From: an uncultured Bacilli bacterium
GTDB lineage: Bacteria > Bacillota_I > Bacilli_A > RF39 > UBA660
Assembly (NCBI GenBank): GCA_904502155.1
Contig: CAJGDV010000019.1
Coordinates: forward strand, 1 to 15,030
Direction: 5' to 3'
Length of the DNA: 15,030 nt
This document shows positions 1 through 8,248 of this stretch, piece after piece (the stretch's first letter is position 1; each line of letters begins with the position of its first letter). The translations under genes and the position numbers were made by a program. A model generated the notes under the pieces. It ran no database searches. It was given only the letters and a program-made list of their open reading frames with translations, and was not told the DNA's origin.

Positions 1-500
1 AAACTTATAAGAAAATTAAAAATAATATCAAAAAAAATGTGGAAAACAGGGATAACTATATAAAAATTGGAATAATTGGAGAGTTATACACAATTATGGA
101 ACCATTTGCAAATTTTAAAATTGAGGAAAACTTACTTGCAAGAAATATATCAATAACAAGAGAAACAAATGCTACATATTTACTATTCAAAAAAAATAAA
201 AAAATGAAAAAATATTTAAAATCTAGTAAATATATAAAAACAAAGATGGGTGCAGACGCTAGTGATAACATATGTAAAGCTGAAAAATACTGTAAAGAAG
301 GGTATGATGCCATTTTACACATTAAGTCTTCTTTTTGTACTCCAGAAATATCTGCTATGCCTTTAATTGAAAAGGTTTGTAACGATTATAATGTTCCAGT
401 TTTATTTTTATCATTTGACACTAATTCAAACGAAACAGGAGTGTCAACTAGAATAGAGGCTTTATTAGATTTAATAGAAATGAGGAAAAAAAATGACTGA
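1..500 (+). CDS. 2-hydroxyacyl-CoA dehydratase-family / activase-associated protein, C-terminal part
   Basis: The reading frame is open from the first base of the window, so this is the 3' end of a longer gene. A GTG at 39 lies in frame, but the frame continues upstream without a stop and there is no good ribosome binding site, so I do not take it as the start. The segment has the C-terminal pattern of the large activase-associated dehydratase-like proteins (COG3581 type). KIGIIGELY followed by EPFAN (about residues 21-37 of the visible part) is the typical domain opening. A later FCTPEISA is a variant of the usual PFGCMPE cysteine motif, and the end GVSTRIEALLDLIE is characteristic. Such proteins resemble the subunits of 2-hydroxyacyl-CoA dehydratases, which carry an iron-sulfur cluster, but most have no proven substrate. 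The gene ends in TGA and overlaps the activase by 8 bases, which suggests coupled translation. The family call is good; the substrate is unknown. Confidence 0.8.
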   Translation, partial: TYKKIKNNIKKNVENRDNYIKIGIIGELYTIMEPFANFKIEENLLARNISITRETNATYLLFKKNKKMKKYLKSSKYIKTKMGADASDNICKAEKYCKEGYDAILHIKSSFCTPEISAMPLIEKVCNDYNVPVLFLSFDTNSNETGVSTRIEALLDLIEMRKKND

Positions 501-1413
501 ACATTTTTTGGGTATTGATATTGGTTCTATTTCAACAAAATGTGTAGTTATTGATGAAAATAATAATATTATTTATAAAGATTATATATGGACTAATGGT
601 AATCCTATTAATGCTGTAAAAGAAATTATTAAACCAATTAAAAAATATAATATAAAAGGAATCGGTACAACGGGTAGTGGAAGAAATTTAATAGGAATAA
701 TGCTAGATGCTAATGTAATTAAAAATGAAATTACAGCCCATGCTATTGGGTCTATGAATATAAATAAAGATGTACGAACTATTTTAGAAATAGGTGGTCA
801 AGATTCTAAAGTTATTTTAATTGAAAATGGAATTATAAATGATTATGCTATGAACACATTATGCGCAGCAGGAACTGGTTCATTTTTATCGAGTCAAGCA
901 AAAAGATTAAATATTGATATTAATGATTTTGGTCCTTTAGCTTTAAAATCTAATAATCCAGCTAAAATTGCAGCAAGATGTACTGTATTTGCTGAATCTG
1001 ATTTAGTTCATAAAGCACAATTAGGATATAAAAAAGAAGATATAGCTGCAGGACTATGCAAGAGTATTGTAATTAATTATTTAAATAATGTATGTAAAGG
1101 CAAAAAAATAAAACCACCTATTATGTTTCAAGGAGGAGTAAGTAAAAATATTGGTGTTGTTAAATATTTTAAGGAAATTCTTGGAGAGGAAATTATAGTT
1201 CATGAAGATGGTTATCTAATGGGAGCATATGGAATAGCTATACTATCAAAAAACAACAAAAAAAATTATAATCTAGACTTTAAAGATATAAAATTTGAAA
1301 CTAAAGGATATGAATGTGATAAATGTGGTAATAACTGTGAAATAATAAATATATATAAAGATAATAAAATTGTTGACATTTGGGGTAGTAAATGTGGTAA
1401 TATTAAGAAATGA
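493..1413 (+). CDS. Acyl-CoA dehydratase activase (BadF/BadG/BcrA/HgdC family ATPase)
   Basis: This is a 306-residue ATPase of the ASKHA fold, which in known relatives uses ATP to inject an electron into a 2-hydroxyacyl-CoA dehydratase. The phosphate-binding loop GIDIGSISTK is at residues 7-16. A second nucleotide motif, EIGGQDSK, is at 99-106. The two cysteines that normally hold one [4Fe-4S] cluster across a homodimer are present: Cys124 in NTLCAAGTGS and Cys163 in ARCTVFAESD. FQGGV at 212-216 is the adenosine-side motif. Beyond the ATPase fold, residues 270-306 carry CDKCGNNC and a final GSKCG, a cysteine-rich tail that in fused relatives leads into the dehydratase-like part. The start ATG lies inside the end of the previous gene, with GAGG just upstream. 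The pair therefore looks like a split version of the large fused proteins. Activase role is firm; the physiological partner and substrate are inferred. Confidence 0.9.
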   Translation: MTEHFLGIDIGSISTKCVVIDENNNIIYKDYIWTNGNPINAVKEIIKPIKKYNIKGIGTTGSGRNLIGIMLDANVIKNEITAHAIGSMNINKDVRTILEIGGQDSKVILIENGIINDYAMNTLCAAGTGSFLSSQAKRLNIDINDFGPLALKSNNPAKIAARCTVFAESDLVHKAQLGYKKEDIAAGLCKSIVINYLNNVCKGKKIKPPIMFQGGVSKNIGVVKYFKEILGEEIIVHEDGYLMGAYGIAILSKNNKKNYNLDFKDIKFETKGYECDKCGNNCEIINIYKDNKIVDIWGSKCGNIKK

Positions 1414-1417
1414 GTGA

Positions 1418-1446
1418 TTGACATATACTCTAATATGATGTATAAA
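1418..1446 (+). promoter_or_regulatory. SigA-type promoter of topA
   Basis: A perfect -35 TTGACA (1418-1423) is separated by 17 bases from TATAAA (1441-1446). It lies between the activase stop and the topA ribosome binding site AAAGGAAG (1455-1462). It implies that topA is transcribed independently of the activase genes. Confidence 0.8.
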
Positions 1447-1468
1447 TAAATAGCAAAGGAAGTGAATT

Positions 1469-3499
1469 ATGTCAAAAAATCTTGTAATAGTGGAATCTCC
1501 AAGTAAATCTAAAACAATAGAAAAATATCTTGGTAAAGATTATAAAGTTCTTTCAAGTAAAGGACACGTTAGGGATTTATCAACACGTGGTAAATTCGGA
1601 CTAGGTGTAGATGTTGAAAATAATTTTAAACCTGATTATGTAACAATGAAAGATAAAAAAAGTATTGTTACTGAATTAAAAAAAGAAGTTAAAAAAGCTG
1701 ATTATGTTTATCTTGCTACCGATCCCGATCGTGAAGGAGAAGCAATTTCATGGCATTTATTTGATGTTTTAGGTTTAACTGAAGATAATTATGAAAGAGT
1801 TGTATTTAATGAGATTACAAAAAAAGCTGTAGTAGAAGCTTTTGATAATGCTCGTAAAATTGATCAAAAAATGGTTAATAGTCAAGAAACTAGAAGAATA
1901 CTAGATAGAATAATAGGATTTAGATTAAGTAAATTAATTCAATCTAAAACTGATGGTTCATCAGCTGGTCGTGTTCAAAGTGTTGCTTTAAAACTTGTTG
2001 TTGACCGTGAAAGAGAAATTGAAGCATTTGAAAAAGAAGAATATTGGACTATAACAGGTAAATTTAATGATTTTGAAGCTGAACTATTTAATTATGATCA
2101 TAAAGATATAGAAGTTAAAGATGAAGTTACAGCTACTAAAATTGTTGATTCATTAAATAAATCTTTTGTTATTGAAAGTGTAGAAAAAAAATCTAAAAGT
2201 AAAAAATCTAAATTAGTTTATACGACAAGTACTATGCAACAAGATGCATCAAATAAACTTGGTATGAGTGCTAAACGTACAATGAGTGTTGCTCAAAAAC
2301 TTTATGAAGGTATTGAACTTCCAGATGAAACTGTTGGGCTTATAACATACATGCGTACTGACTCAACAAGATTAAGTGAAGAATTTGTTAAATCAGCATT
2401 CGGATATATTAAGGGAAAATATGGTGAAGAATACGTTGGTTCTGTAAAAACATCTAAAAAAACTGAAAATGTTCAAGATGCTCACGAAGGTATTAGACCA
2501 ACAGATATTAATAAAAACCCATTAGATTTAAAACCTTATTTAACTGATGATGAATATAAACTTTATAAAATGATTTATGCTAGAACTTTAGCATCTTTAA
2601 TGAGTGATGCTAAAACAGAAAACACAACTGTAATTTTAGATAACAATAACTATCAATTTAAAGCTACTGGTCAAATTATTACATTTGATGGTTATTTAAA
2701 AGTATATAAAGATTATGAGGATACAAAAGATACAGTACTTCCATCATTTGATACTTATAAAACAAATATTATTGTTTCAAATGAAATATTAAAAGAACAA
2801 CATTTTACTAATCCACCAGCTAGATATACTGAAGCTAAATTAATTAAGCAAATGGAAGAAGATGGAATAGGAAGACCTAGTACATATGCTAAAACTATGG
2901 ATACATTAAAATCTAGAGGATATGTTGAAATTATAGATAAAAAATTTAAACCAACTGAAATTGGTATTGAAATAACTGATAAATTACAAGAACATTTTAA
3001 TCATATTATTAATGTTGAATATACTGCTAATATGGAAAATGATTTAGATAAAATTTCAGAAGGAAATATTGTATGGTATGAAGTTTTAAAGAATTTTTAT
3101 AATGAATTTGAACCAGCTGTACAAAAAGCATTTGATAGTTTACCAAAAAAAGAAGCAGAAAAAACTGGAGAAGATTGCCCTGAATGTGGTAACCCATTAG
3201 TTGTTAGAAAAGGAAAATATGGTGCTTTTGTAGCATGTAGTAATTTTCCAAGTTGTAAATATATAAAAACAGAAGCTAAAGAGGAAAAAGAAATTACAAA
3301 ATGTCCTAATTGTGATAAAGGACAAATTATTGAAAAACATAGTAAACGTGGAAAACTTTTCTATGGATGTAATAATTATCCAGAATGTAAAACAGCATAT
3401 TGGGATTTACCAATTGGTGAAAAATGTCCTAACTGCGGAGAAATGTTAGTAAAGAAAAAAGATAATATTAAATGTTCACAATGCGACTATGAAAAATAG
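1469..3499 (+). CDS. topA: DNA topoisomerase I (type IA)
   Basis: This 676-residue enzyme relaxes negatively supercoiled DNA through a transient 5'-phosphotyrosine bond. The Toprim domain opens the protein: VESPSK has the catalytic Glu9, and DPDREGE at 85-91 holds the metal-binding acidic residues. The type IA core follows, with SAGRVQS at 165-171 and the active-site Tyr294 in ITYMRTDST. The C-terminus has three tetracysteine zinc ribbons: Cys570/573/590/596, Cys612/615/634/640 and Cys653/656/669/672. Length and domain order are normal for a Firmicutes TopA. The ATG has a good Shine-Dalgarno upstream and the gene has its own strong promoter. Its stop codon lies within the terminator hairpin. 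No unusual residues were noticed. Confidence 0.98.
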   Translation: MSKNLVIVESPSKSKTIEKYLGKDYKVLSSKGHVRDLSTRGKFGLGVDVENNFKPDYVTMKDKKSIVTELKKEVKKADYVYLATDPDREGEAISWHLFDVLGLTEDNYERVVFNEITKKAVVEAFDNARKIDQKMVNSQETRRILDRIIGFRLSKLIQSKTDGSSAGRVQSVALKLVVDREREIEAFEKEEYWTITGKFNDFEAELFNYDHKDIEVKDEVTATKIVDSLNKSFVIESVEKKSKSKKSKLVYTTSTMQQDASNKLGMSAKRTMSVAQKLYEGIELPDETVGLITYMRTDSTRLSEEFVKSAFGYIKGKYGEEYVGSVKTSKKTENVQDAHEGIRPTDINKNPLDLKPYLTDDEYKLYKMIYARTLASLMSDAKTENTTVILDNNNYQFKATGQIITFDGYLKVYKDYEDTKDTVLPSFDTYKTNIIVSNEILKEQHFTNPPARYTEAKLIKQMEEDGIGRPSTYAKTMDTLKSRGYVEIIDKKFKPTEIGIEITDKLQEHFNHIINVEYTANMENDLDKISEGNIVWYEVLKNFYNEFEPAVQKAFDSLPKKEAEKTGEDCPECGNPLVVRKGKYGAFVACSNFPSCKYIKTEAKEEKEITKCPNCDKGQIIEKHSKRGKLFYGCNNYPECKTAYWDLPIGEKCPNCGEMLVKKKDNIKCSQCDYEK

Positions 3500-3507
3500 T
3501 CGCTTTT
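3483..3507 (+). terminator. Rho-independent terminator overlapping the topA stop codon
   Basis: GCGACTAT (3483-3490) pairs perfectly with ATAGTCGC (3496-3503) around a GAAAA loop, and four T residues follow. The T run is short, so read-through into prfB is possible. The 5' arm encodes the last codons of topA, and the TAG stop is part of the 3' side. Confidence 0.7.
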
Positions 3508-3508
3508 A

Positions 3509-3517
3509 TGTTATAAT
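3509..3517 (+). promoter_or_regulatory. Extended -10 promoter element for prfB
   Basis: The element is TGTTATAAT, a perfect extended -10 (TGn then TATAAT), placed directly after the topA terminator and 24 bases before the prfB start. I see no convincing -35 box at the right distance; the extended -10 can compensate for that. The prfB Shine-Dalgarno AGGAGG follows at 3529-3534. Confidence 0.55.
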
Positions 3518-3540
3518 ATAATAAGCATAGGAGGTTTATT

Positions 3541-4639
3541 ATGGAATTAAATGAAATAAAAATGATATATAATGATTTTAATAATGAAACTTTAGAATTA
3601 TGGAGGTCTCTTTGACAGCGAAAGTAAAGAAAAACGAATTATAGAATTAGAAACCGAAATGAAAGATGCTAATTTTTGGAATGATAAAAAAAATAGTGAA
3701 AAAGTTATTACAGAATTAAATGGTTTAAAAAATCTTGTTGATGGATTAAAAAATTTAAGGGAAAATATAAAAAATAATAATGACTTAATAGAACTATTAG
3801 AAGCTGAAGAAGATAAAGAAATTAAAGATCTTCTTATAAGTGATATTGATAAAATTAAAAATGAAATAAAAAAACAAAAAGTTTTAATCTTATTAAATGG
3901 ACCATATGATAATGAAGGAGCAATATTAGAAATACATCCTGGAGCTGGTGGTACTGAATCATGTGATTGGGCTAACATGCTATATCGTATGTATTTAAGA
4001 TATTGTGATAAAAAAGGATTTAAATATGAGATTATTGATGAACAATCAGGTGATGAAGCAGGAATAAAAAGTGTTACTATTCTTGTAAAAGGATTACATG
4101 CTTATGGATATTTAAAAGCAGAAAAAGGTGTACATCGACTTGTAAGAATATCCCCATTTGATTCTAATTCAAGAAGACACACATCTTTTGCTTCAGTAAG
4201 TATTTCACCTTATTTCGAAAATAAAAATATAGATATAGAAATTAATGATAGTGATGTAAGAATAGATGTTTATAGAAGTAGTGGTTGTGGTGGTCAAGGA
4301 GTTAACACAACTGATTCAGCTGTTCGTATTACTCATATTCCAACAAATATTGTTGTAACTTGTCAAAATGAAAGAAGTCAAATTCAAAACAAAGAAAAGG
4401 CTTTTGAAGTCTTAAAAAATAAATTATACGAATTAGAACTTGCTAAACAAGAACAAGAATTAAAGGCATTAAAAGGTGAACTTAATAACATAAATTTTGG
4501 TTCGCAAATAAGAAGTTATGTAATGCATCCATACTCAATGGTTAAAGATCATAGAACTAATTGTGAAACAAGTAATGTATCTAAAGTTTTAGATGGATAT
4601 TTAGATGACTTCATAAATGAATATTTAATAAAAGGATAA
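3541..4639 (+). CDS. prfB: Peptide chain release factor 2 (joined by programmed +1 frameshift)
   Basis: RF2 reads UGA and UAA and triggers peptide release. The first part runs from ATG 3541 through 24 codons to an in-frame TGA at 3613-3615. The rest continues in the +1 frame from GAC at 3614 to TAA at 4637-4639. The joined product has 365 residues, the same length as the E. coli protein. The stop-codon-reading tripeptide SPF is at about 204-206, and the catalytic GGQ at 250-252 matches the E. coli position. Around GGQ the sequence reads SGCGGQGVNTT, whereas the family usually has SGAGGQHVN. AGGAGG at 3529-3534 supports the start. The gene precedes ftsE by only 15 bases and the two are probably co-transcribed. 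Its presence shows that UGA is a stop codon in this organism. Confidence 0.96.
3602..3616 (+). promoter_or_regulatory. RF2 programmed +1 frameshift site
   Basis: An internal Shine-Dalgarno-like GGAGG (3602-3606) lies three bases before CTT (3610-3612), followed by the in-frame stop TGA (3613-3615) and C. When RF2 is scarce, the slow UGA lets the ribosome slip from CTT to TTT and continue at GAC. This is the classical autoregulatory slippery site of prfB, with GGAGG in place of the E. coli AGGGGG. Confidence 0.95.
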
Positions 4640-4654
4640 AAAGGTTGGTGAATT

Positions 4655-5350
4655 ATGGATTTAATTAGAATGAAAAATGTTAAAAAAACATATCGAAACG
4701 GTGTTACTGCTCTTTATGATTTAACATTAAATATTAAAAAAGGCGAATTCGTTTTTGTTATTGGTCATACTGGATGTGGTAAATCAACTTTAATAAAAAT
4801 GTTATATCGTCAAGAAAAACCTGATAGTGGTTATATCAATGTTGGTGGTATTGAAGTTACAAAATTAAAAAATAGAAAAGTTTACAAATTAAGAAGAAAA
4901 ATTGGTGTTGTATTCCAAGATTTTAAATTACTAAATAAATTAACAGTATACGAAAATGTTGCCTTTGCACTTGAAATTTTTGGACTACCTAAAAGAGAAA
5001 TTTATGAAAAAACAATTAAAGTACTAGATTTAGTTGGACTAAAAGGAAAAGCTAAAAACTATCCTAACGAACTTTCTGGTGGGGAACAACAACGTGTTGC
5101 AATAGCGCGAGCTATTGTTAATGAACCAAAACTTTTAATTTGTGACGAACCAACTGGAAATTTAGACCACGATACTAGTATGGAAATTATGAAAGTACTT
5201 GATGAAGTACATAAAATGGGAACAACAATTATAATGGTTACACATGACAAAGGAATTGTTGAGGAAATGAAGAAAAGAGTTATTTTACTTGATACAGGTA
5301 GAGTATTAAAAGATTATGCAGAAGGGACTTATGTAAATGAAAGTAATTAG
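4655..5350 (+). CDS. ftsE: Cell division ATP-binding protein FtsE
   Basis: This 231-residue ABC ATPase pairs with FtsX at the division site and controls extracellular peptidoglycan hydrolases rather than transporting a solute. Walker [10 protein letters not shown] is at 37-45, the Q-loop VFQDF around Gln88, the ABC signature LSGGEQQ at 140-146, Walker B LLICDEP at 160-166, and the switch histidine His197 in MVTHD. Length is normal for FtsE. The start has AAGGTTGGTG upstream and lies 15 bases after prfB. The 3' end overlaps ftsX by 14 bases, the usual arrangement for coupled synthesis of the complex. Confidence 0.97.
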   Translation: MDLIRMKNVKKTYRNGVTALYDLTLNIKKGEFVFVIGHTGCGKSTLIKMLYRQEKPDSGYINVGGIEVTKLKNRKVYKLRRKIGVVFQDFKLLNKLTVYENVAFALEIFGLPKREIYEKTIKVLDLVGLKGKAKNYPNELSGGEQQRVAIARAIVNEPKLLICDEPTGNLDHDTSMEIMKVLDEVHKMGTTIIMVTHDKGIVEEMKKRVILLDTGRVLKDYAEGTYVNESN

Positions 5351-6236
5351 AATTTTATCAAGAGATATTAGAGATTCATTTAAAGGTGTTATTAGAAATT
5401 TCTCACTTTCATTAGCATCAATTTCATGTATTACTATTACCTTAATTGTAGTTTCAATATCAATTTTATTAACATATAACGTAAATGCATTTGCAGATAA
5501 TGTTCAAAAAGATGTAACTATTGTAGCTTTTATGAATGTTGATATTACAGCTGAAGAAAAAGATGATGTTCTAGAAGAAATTAGAGAAATTAGTGGTATA
5601 GAAAGTTATGAATATCAATCAAAAACTGATATTGCTAATGATATGATGGAATCAAGTGAAGATTTAAAAAATATTTTATCTCAATATACTGAAGAAACAT
5701 CACCACTTCAACCAACTTATTTAGTAAAAGTTAAAGATATAAATAAAATTGGTAACATTGCTGCTAAAATTGAAAAAATTAAAGGAGTAGACATTGTAAA
5801 ATACGGTGAAGGAATGGTTGAACAATTAGTTTCAATTTTTGAAATAGTTAAAAATGTAAGTGTTGGTGTTGTTATAGCCCTTATTATAGTTACTGCATTT
5901 TTAATTTCTAATACTATTAAAATTACAATTTTCTCAAGAAAAAGAGAAATTGAAATTATGAGATTAGTAGGTTCATCTAATTTAAATATAAAAATACCGT
6001 TTATATTTGAAGGATTATTTTTAGGAATATTAGGTTCTGTAATTCCAATAATAATAACAACATATGGTTATACAATGCTATACAAAAAATTTGATGGACA
6101 ATTATTTTCTCCATTTATACAATTAATTAAACCTACGCCATTTATTTATCAAATCTCATTAGCACTTTTAGCAATTGGGATTCTAGTAGGTATGTATGGT
6201 AGTTTCAAAGCAGTTAGAAAGCATTTAAAAATATAA
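5337..6236 (+). CDS. ftsX: Cell division protein FtsX
   Basis: This 299-residue membrane partner of FtsE passes ATP-driven movement to a periplasmic or extracellular cell-wall hydrolase or its activator. A short basic cytoplasmic N-terminus leads to TM1 at about 24-46. A large extracellular domain covers about 50-165. TM2 (about 171-193), TM3 (about 221-243) and TM4 (about 270-289) follow, with cytoplasmic loops rich in Lys and Arg. This is the standard FtsX topology and length. The start lies inside ftsE, and the TAA stop shares one base with the ATG of the next gene. That tight linkage makes the downstream protein a candidate FtsEX partner. Confidence 0.95.
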   Translation: MKVIRILSRDIRDSFKGVIRNFSLSLASISCITITLIVVSISILLTYNVNAFADNVQKDVTIVAFMNVDITAEEKDDVLEEIREISGIESYEYQSKTDIANDMMESSEDLKNILSQYTEETSPLQPTYLVKVKDINKIGNIAAKIEKIKGVDIVKYGEGMVEQLVSIFEIVKNVSVGVVIALIIVTAFLISNTIKITIFSRKREIEIMRLVGSSNLNIKIPFIFEGLFLGILGSVIPIIITTYGYTMLYKKFDGQLFSPFIQLIKPTPFIYQISLALLAIGILVGMYGSFKAVRKHLKI

Positions 6237-6928
6237 TGCCTAAAAGTCATAAAATAATAATAATGGTAATAGCTTTAACTGCTCTTACCATTATTTTTCT
6301 AAATGAAAGAAATATAAGACCAAAAATTAATCTTGTAAAAGATGCTGAAAAAATAAAAAACCAAATAGAATCATTGAAATTACCAAAAATGACTAAACAA
6401 ATTTTAATTGATAATTCATATATGCTTAATAATATTAAACATAAAATAAATGGTTATGGTGTTATATTTCTTGAAGAAGATTATTCATTCTTTTTACAAA
6501 GAGATAATATGTGTGTAATGAAACTACCTTATAGTGATGACATTATGTTTCAGGACGTACCATGTCCAGAGTATCGATTGTTTAATAATGTTAAAATACC
6601 ACTAAAAGAAGAAGGAGACGGGTTGTATAAAGAAAATAATGAATATATTTTTAAAGGCTCAAATTCAATTAATTATATAAATTATAACGATAAATTATAT
6701 AGAATTGTAAAATTTACTGATAATGGATTTGTTATTTCTGGAAAGTATAAAGGAAAAGAAAAACTATCAAAAAATTTATATAAAAAAACGATTTTAAAGG
6801 ATAGTTACATTGACAATTATAAAGATTATATTATACTTAATTTTAATAAAAATATTTTACTTGAAGGATCTGGTAGAAAAGAAGATCCATACTATATTAA
6901 GGACGATTTAAATGAAAAAAGAAATTAG
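6236..6928 (+). CDS. Membrane-anchored extracytoplasmic protein of unknown function, coupled to ftsX
   Basis: I do not recognise a characterised family over the full length. The 230-residue product has one N-terminal membrane anchor (about 6-22) preceded by Lys residues, so the rest should be outside the cell. Residues 31-68 look helical and may form a coiled coil. The middle has two cysteines, Cys93 and Cys110. Residues 127-165 (GDGLYKENNEYIFKGSN and onward to LYRIV) resemble a short domain that, from memory, recurs in surface proteins of uncultured gut Firmicutes. GSGRKEDPYYI near the end is also typical of such proteins. The ATG overlaps the ftsX stop by one base and the 3' end overlaps the next gene by 17 bases. 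No peptidase or amidase motif is visible, so a regulatory or scaffold role with FtsEX is only an inference. Confidence 0.8.
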   Translation: MPKSHKIIIMVIALTALTIIFLNERNIRPKINLVKDAEKIKNQIESLKLPKMTKQILIDNSYMLNNIKHKINGYGVIFLEEDYSFFLQRDNMCVMKLPYSDDIMFQDVPCPEYRLFNNVKIPLKEEGDGLYKENNEYIFKGSNSINYINYNDKLYRIVKFTDNGFVISGKYKGKEKLSKNLYKKTILKDSYIDNYKDYIILNFNKNILLEGSGRKEDPYYIKDDLNEKRN

Positions 6929-7430
6929 AAAAGAATATCGTGAAAAAAGAAAAAATATAAAAAATAAAACTTTTAAAGATGATATTATTTTTAAAAAAGT
7001 AATATTAGATAATGATATTAATAATGCAGATACTTTATTAATATATGTTTCTACTGATGAAGAAATTGAAACAAAAAAAATTATAAACTATTTTTTAAAA
7101 ACAAAAAAAGTAGCAGTTCCTAGAATAGAAAATAATGAAATGAATTTCTATTATATAAAAAATATAAATGAATTAGAAAAAGGTTATTATAATATTTTAG
7201 AACCTATTACTAATAATAAGGTTACTGATTTTAATAATAGTGTTTGTATTACTCCTGGTATATGTTATTCTAAGGATTTTTTTAGAGTAGGATATGGTGG
7301 TGGATTCTATGACAAATTCTATGCAAAAAACAATATTTTTAGTATAGGAGTTTGTTATAAAGAATTATTACTTAATGAAATTAATCATGATGAATTTGAT
7401 ATTCCAGTAAAAAAACTTATTACAGACTAA
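6912..7430 (+). CDS. 5-formyltetrahydrofolate cyclo-ligase (MTHFS)
   Basis: This enzyme converts 5-formyltetrahydrofolate to 5,10-methenyltetrahydrofolate using ATP, returning a storage folate to the one-carbon pool. The 172-residue length fits a compact member. The basic N-terminus MKKEIRKEYREKRK supplies ATP-contacting Lys/Arg residues. VAVPRI at 67-72 and ITPGICYSKDFFR at 113-125 are typical. The glycine-rich signature VGYGGGFYDKF at 126-136 is diagnostic. The end GVCYKELLLNEI with DIPVKKLIT matches the family C-terminus. The start is inside the previous gene and its ribosome binding site GGACG is weak, so translation is probably coupled. A terminator directly follows, so this is the last gene of the prfB-ftsEX operon. 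Confidence 0.93.
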   Translation: MKKEIRKEYREKRKNIKNKTFKDDIIFKKVILDNDINNADTLLIYVSTDEEIETKKIINYFLKTKKVAVPRIENNEMNFYYIKNINELEKGYYNILEPITNNKVTDFNNSVCITPGICYSKDFFRVGYGGGFYDKFYAKNNIFSIGVCYKELLLNEINHDEFDIPVKKLITD

Positions 7431-7433
7431 TTT

Positions 7434-7459
7434 AAACAGAATTTATTTTCTGTTTTTTT
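7434..7459 (+). terminator. Rho-independent terminator after the cyclo-ligase gene
   Basis: AAACAGAA (7434-7441) pairs with TTCTGTTT (7448-7455) around a 6-base loop, and further T residues run to 7459. It closes the prfB-ftsEX-cyclo-ligase operon, 3 bases after the stop codon. Confidence 0.8.
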
Positions 7460-7467
7460 CATATACT
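7439..7467 (+). promoter_or_regulatory. Possible sporulation-sigma (SigE-like) promoter of yabG
   Basis: CATATACT (7460-7467) is close to the mother-cell -10 pattern CATACAnT. GAATTTA (7439-7445) lies 14 bases upstream as a weak -35. The candidate overlaps the preceding terminator. The predicted transcript would begin at the yabG Shine-Dalgarno (AGGTGG, 7473-7478), an unusually short leader, so confidence is low. Confidence 0.35.
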
Positions 7468-7482
7468 AATTTAGGTGGTAAT

Positions 7483-8238
7483 ATGTTTAAAATTGGTGAT
7501 GAAGTTACCAGAATTTCTTACAACAATGATATTATTTTTATTATTGTTGATTTTAAAGAAAATATTTATTATTTAAAAGGAAAATATGTAAGATTATATG
7601 TTGATGCATATGAAGAAGATTTAAAAAAATCTTTAGAAGATGATAAAGATGAAGATTTTGAAAAAAGAATTTATGGAATCAAAAATTTAGATAGAAATAA
7701 TTATTTTTATATGCCTGGCAAAATTCTTCATATTGATGGTGATAAAGATTATTTAGATAAATGTTTAGATTATTATAAAAGAAATAATTTAAAAGCAATA
7801 GGGAAGTTAGAAAAAGAATCAGATGTTGCAAATAAAATTGTAGATTGGCTTATTAAATACAAACCAAATATTGTCGTTATAACAGGGCATGATGCAATAT
7901 ATAAAAAAGAAAAAAAATATAAAAATACGGAAAACTTTCTAAATTCAATTAGAGAATGTAGAAAACATATAAGAAATCAAGATGAATTAATAATTATAGC
8001 TGGCGCTTGTCAATCAGATTATGAAAGTCTTTTATGTGCTGGTGCTAATTTTGCATCAAGTCCAAAAAGAATAAATATACATGCATTAGACCCAGCAATT
8101 ATTGCAGCATCAATGGCATTTTCAGAAGCTAATAAGGAAATAAATCTTAAAGAAATAATTCAGCGAACTAAATATGGTAGTGATGGAATAGGAGGCATAA
8201 TAACAAAAGGAACAATGCATGTAGGATACCCTAGATAG
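7483..8238 (+). CDS. yabG: Sporulation-specific protease YabG
   Basis: YabG is a cysteine protease made in the mother cell that trims spore coat proteins so that they can mature and be cross-linked. The N-terminus IGDEVTRISYNNDIIF is the family opening, and MPGKILHIDGD at 77-87 is conserved. TGHDA at 134-138 and AGACQS at 173-178 hold the likely catalytic His136 and Cys176; I assign these from family motifs. GANFASSP (187-194), ALDP (201-204) and GIGGIITKG (235-243) complete the signature. At 251 residues it is shorter than the roughly 290 of B. subtilis. ATG 7483 has AGGTGG five to ten bases upstream. The TAG stop overlaps the Shine-Dalgarno of veg, as expected for the conserved yabG-veg neighbourhood. 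Confidence 0.95.
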   Translation: MFKIGDEVTRISYNNDIIFIIVDFKENIYYLKGKYVRLYVDAYEEDLKKSLEDDKDEDFEKRIYGIKNLDRNNYFYMPGKILHIDGDKDYLDKCLDYYKRNNLKAIGKLEKESDVANKIVDWLIKYKPNIVVITGHDAIYKKEKKYKNTENFLNSIRECRKHIRNQDELIIIAGACQSDYESLLCAGANFASSPKRINIHALDPAIIAASMAFSEANKEINLKEIIQRTKYGSDGIGGIITKGTMHVGYPR

Positions 8239-8248
8239 GAGGACTACT

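Noticed and set aside
56..322. Minus-strand frame opposite the dehydratase-like fragment
   Set aside because: Hydrophobic shadow of an AT-rich coding strand; no start signal.
39..500. GTG at 39 as the start of the first gene
   Set aside because: The frame is open to the window edge, no Shine-Dalgarno precedes the GTG, and the family domain is known as the end of a longer protein.
3598..3978. 126-residue minus-strand open frame inside prfB
   Set aside because: It lies antisense to conserved RF2 sequence and has low-complexity Ser/Phe/Leu content typical of a shadow frame.
5059..5250. Minus-strand frame inside ftsE
   Set aside because: Antisense to the ABC signature and Walker B region of ftsE; no independent support.
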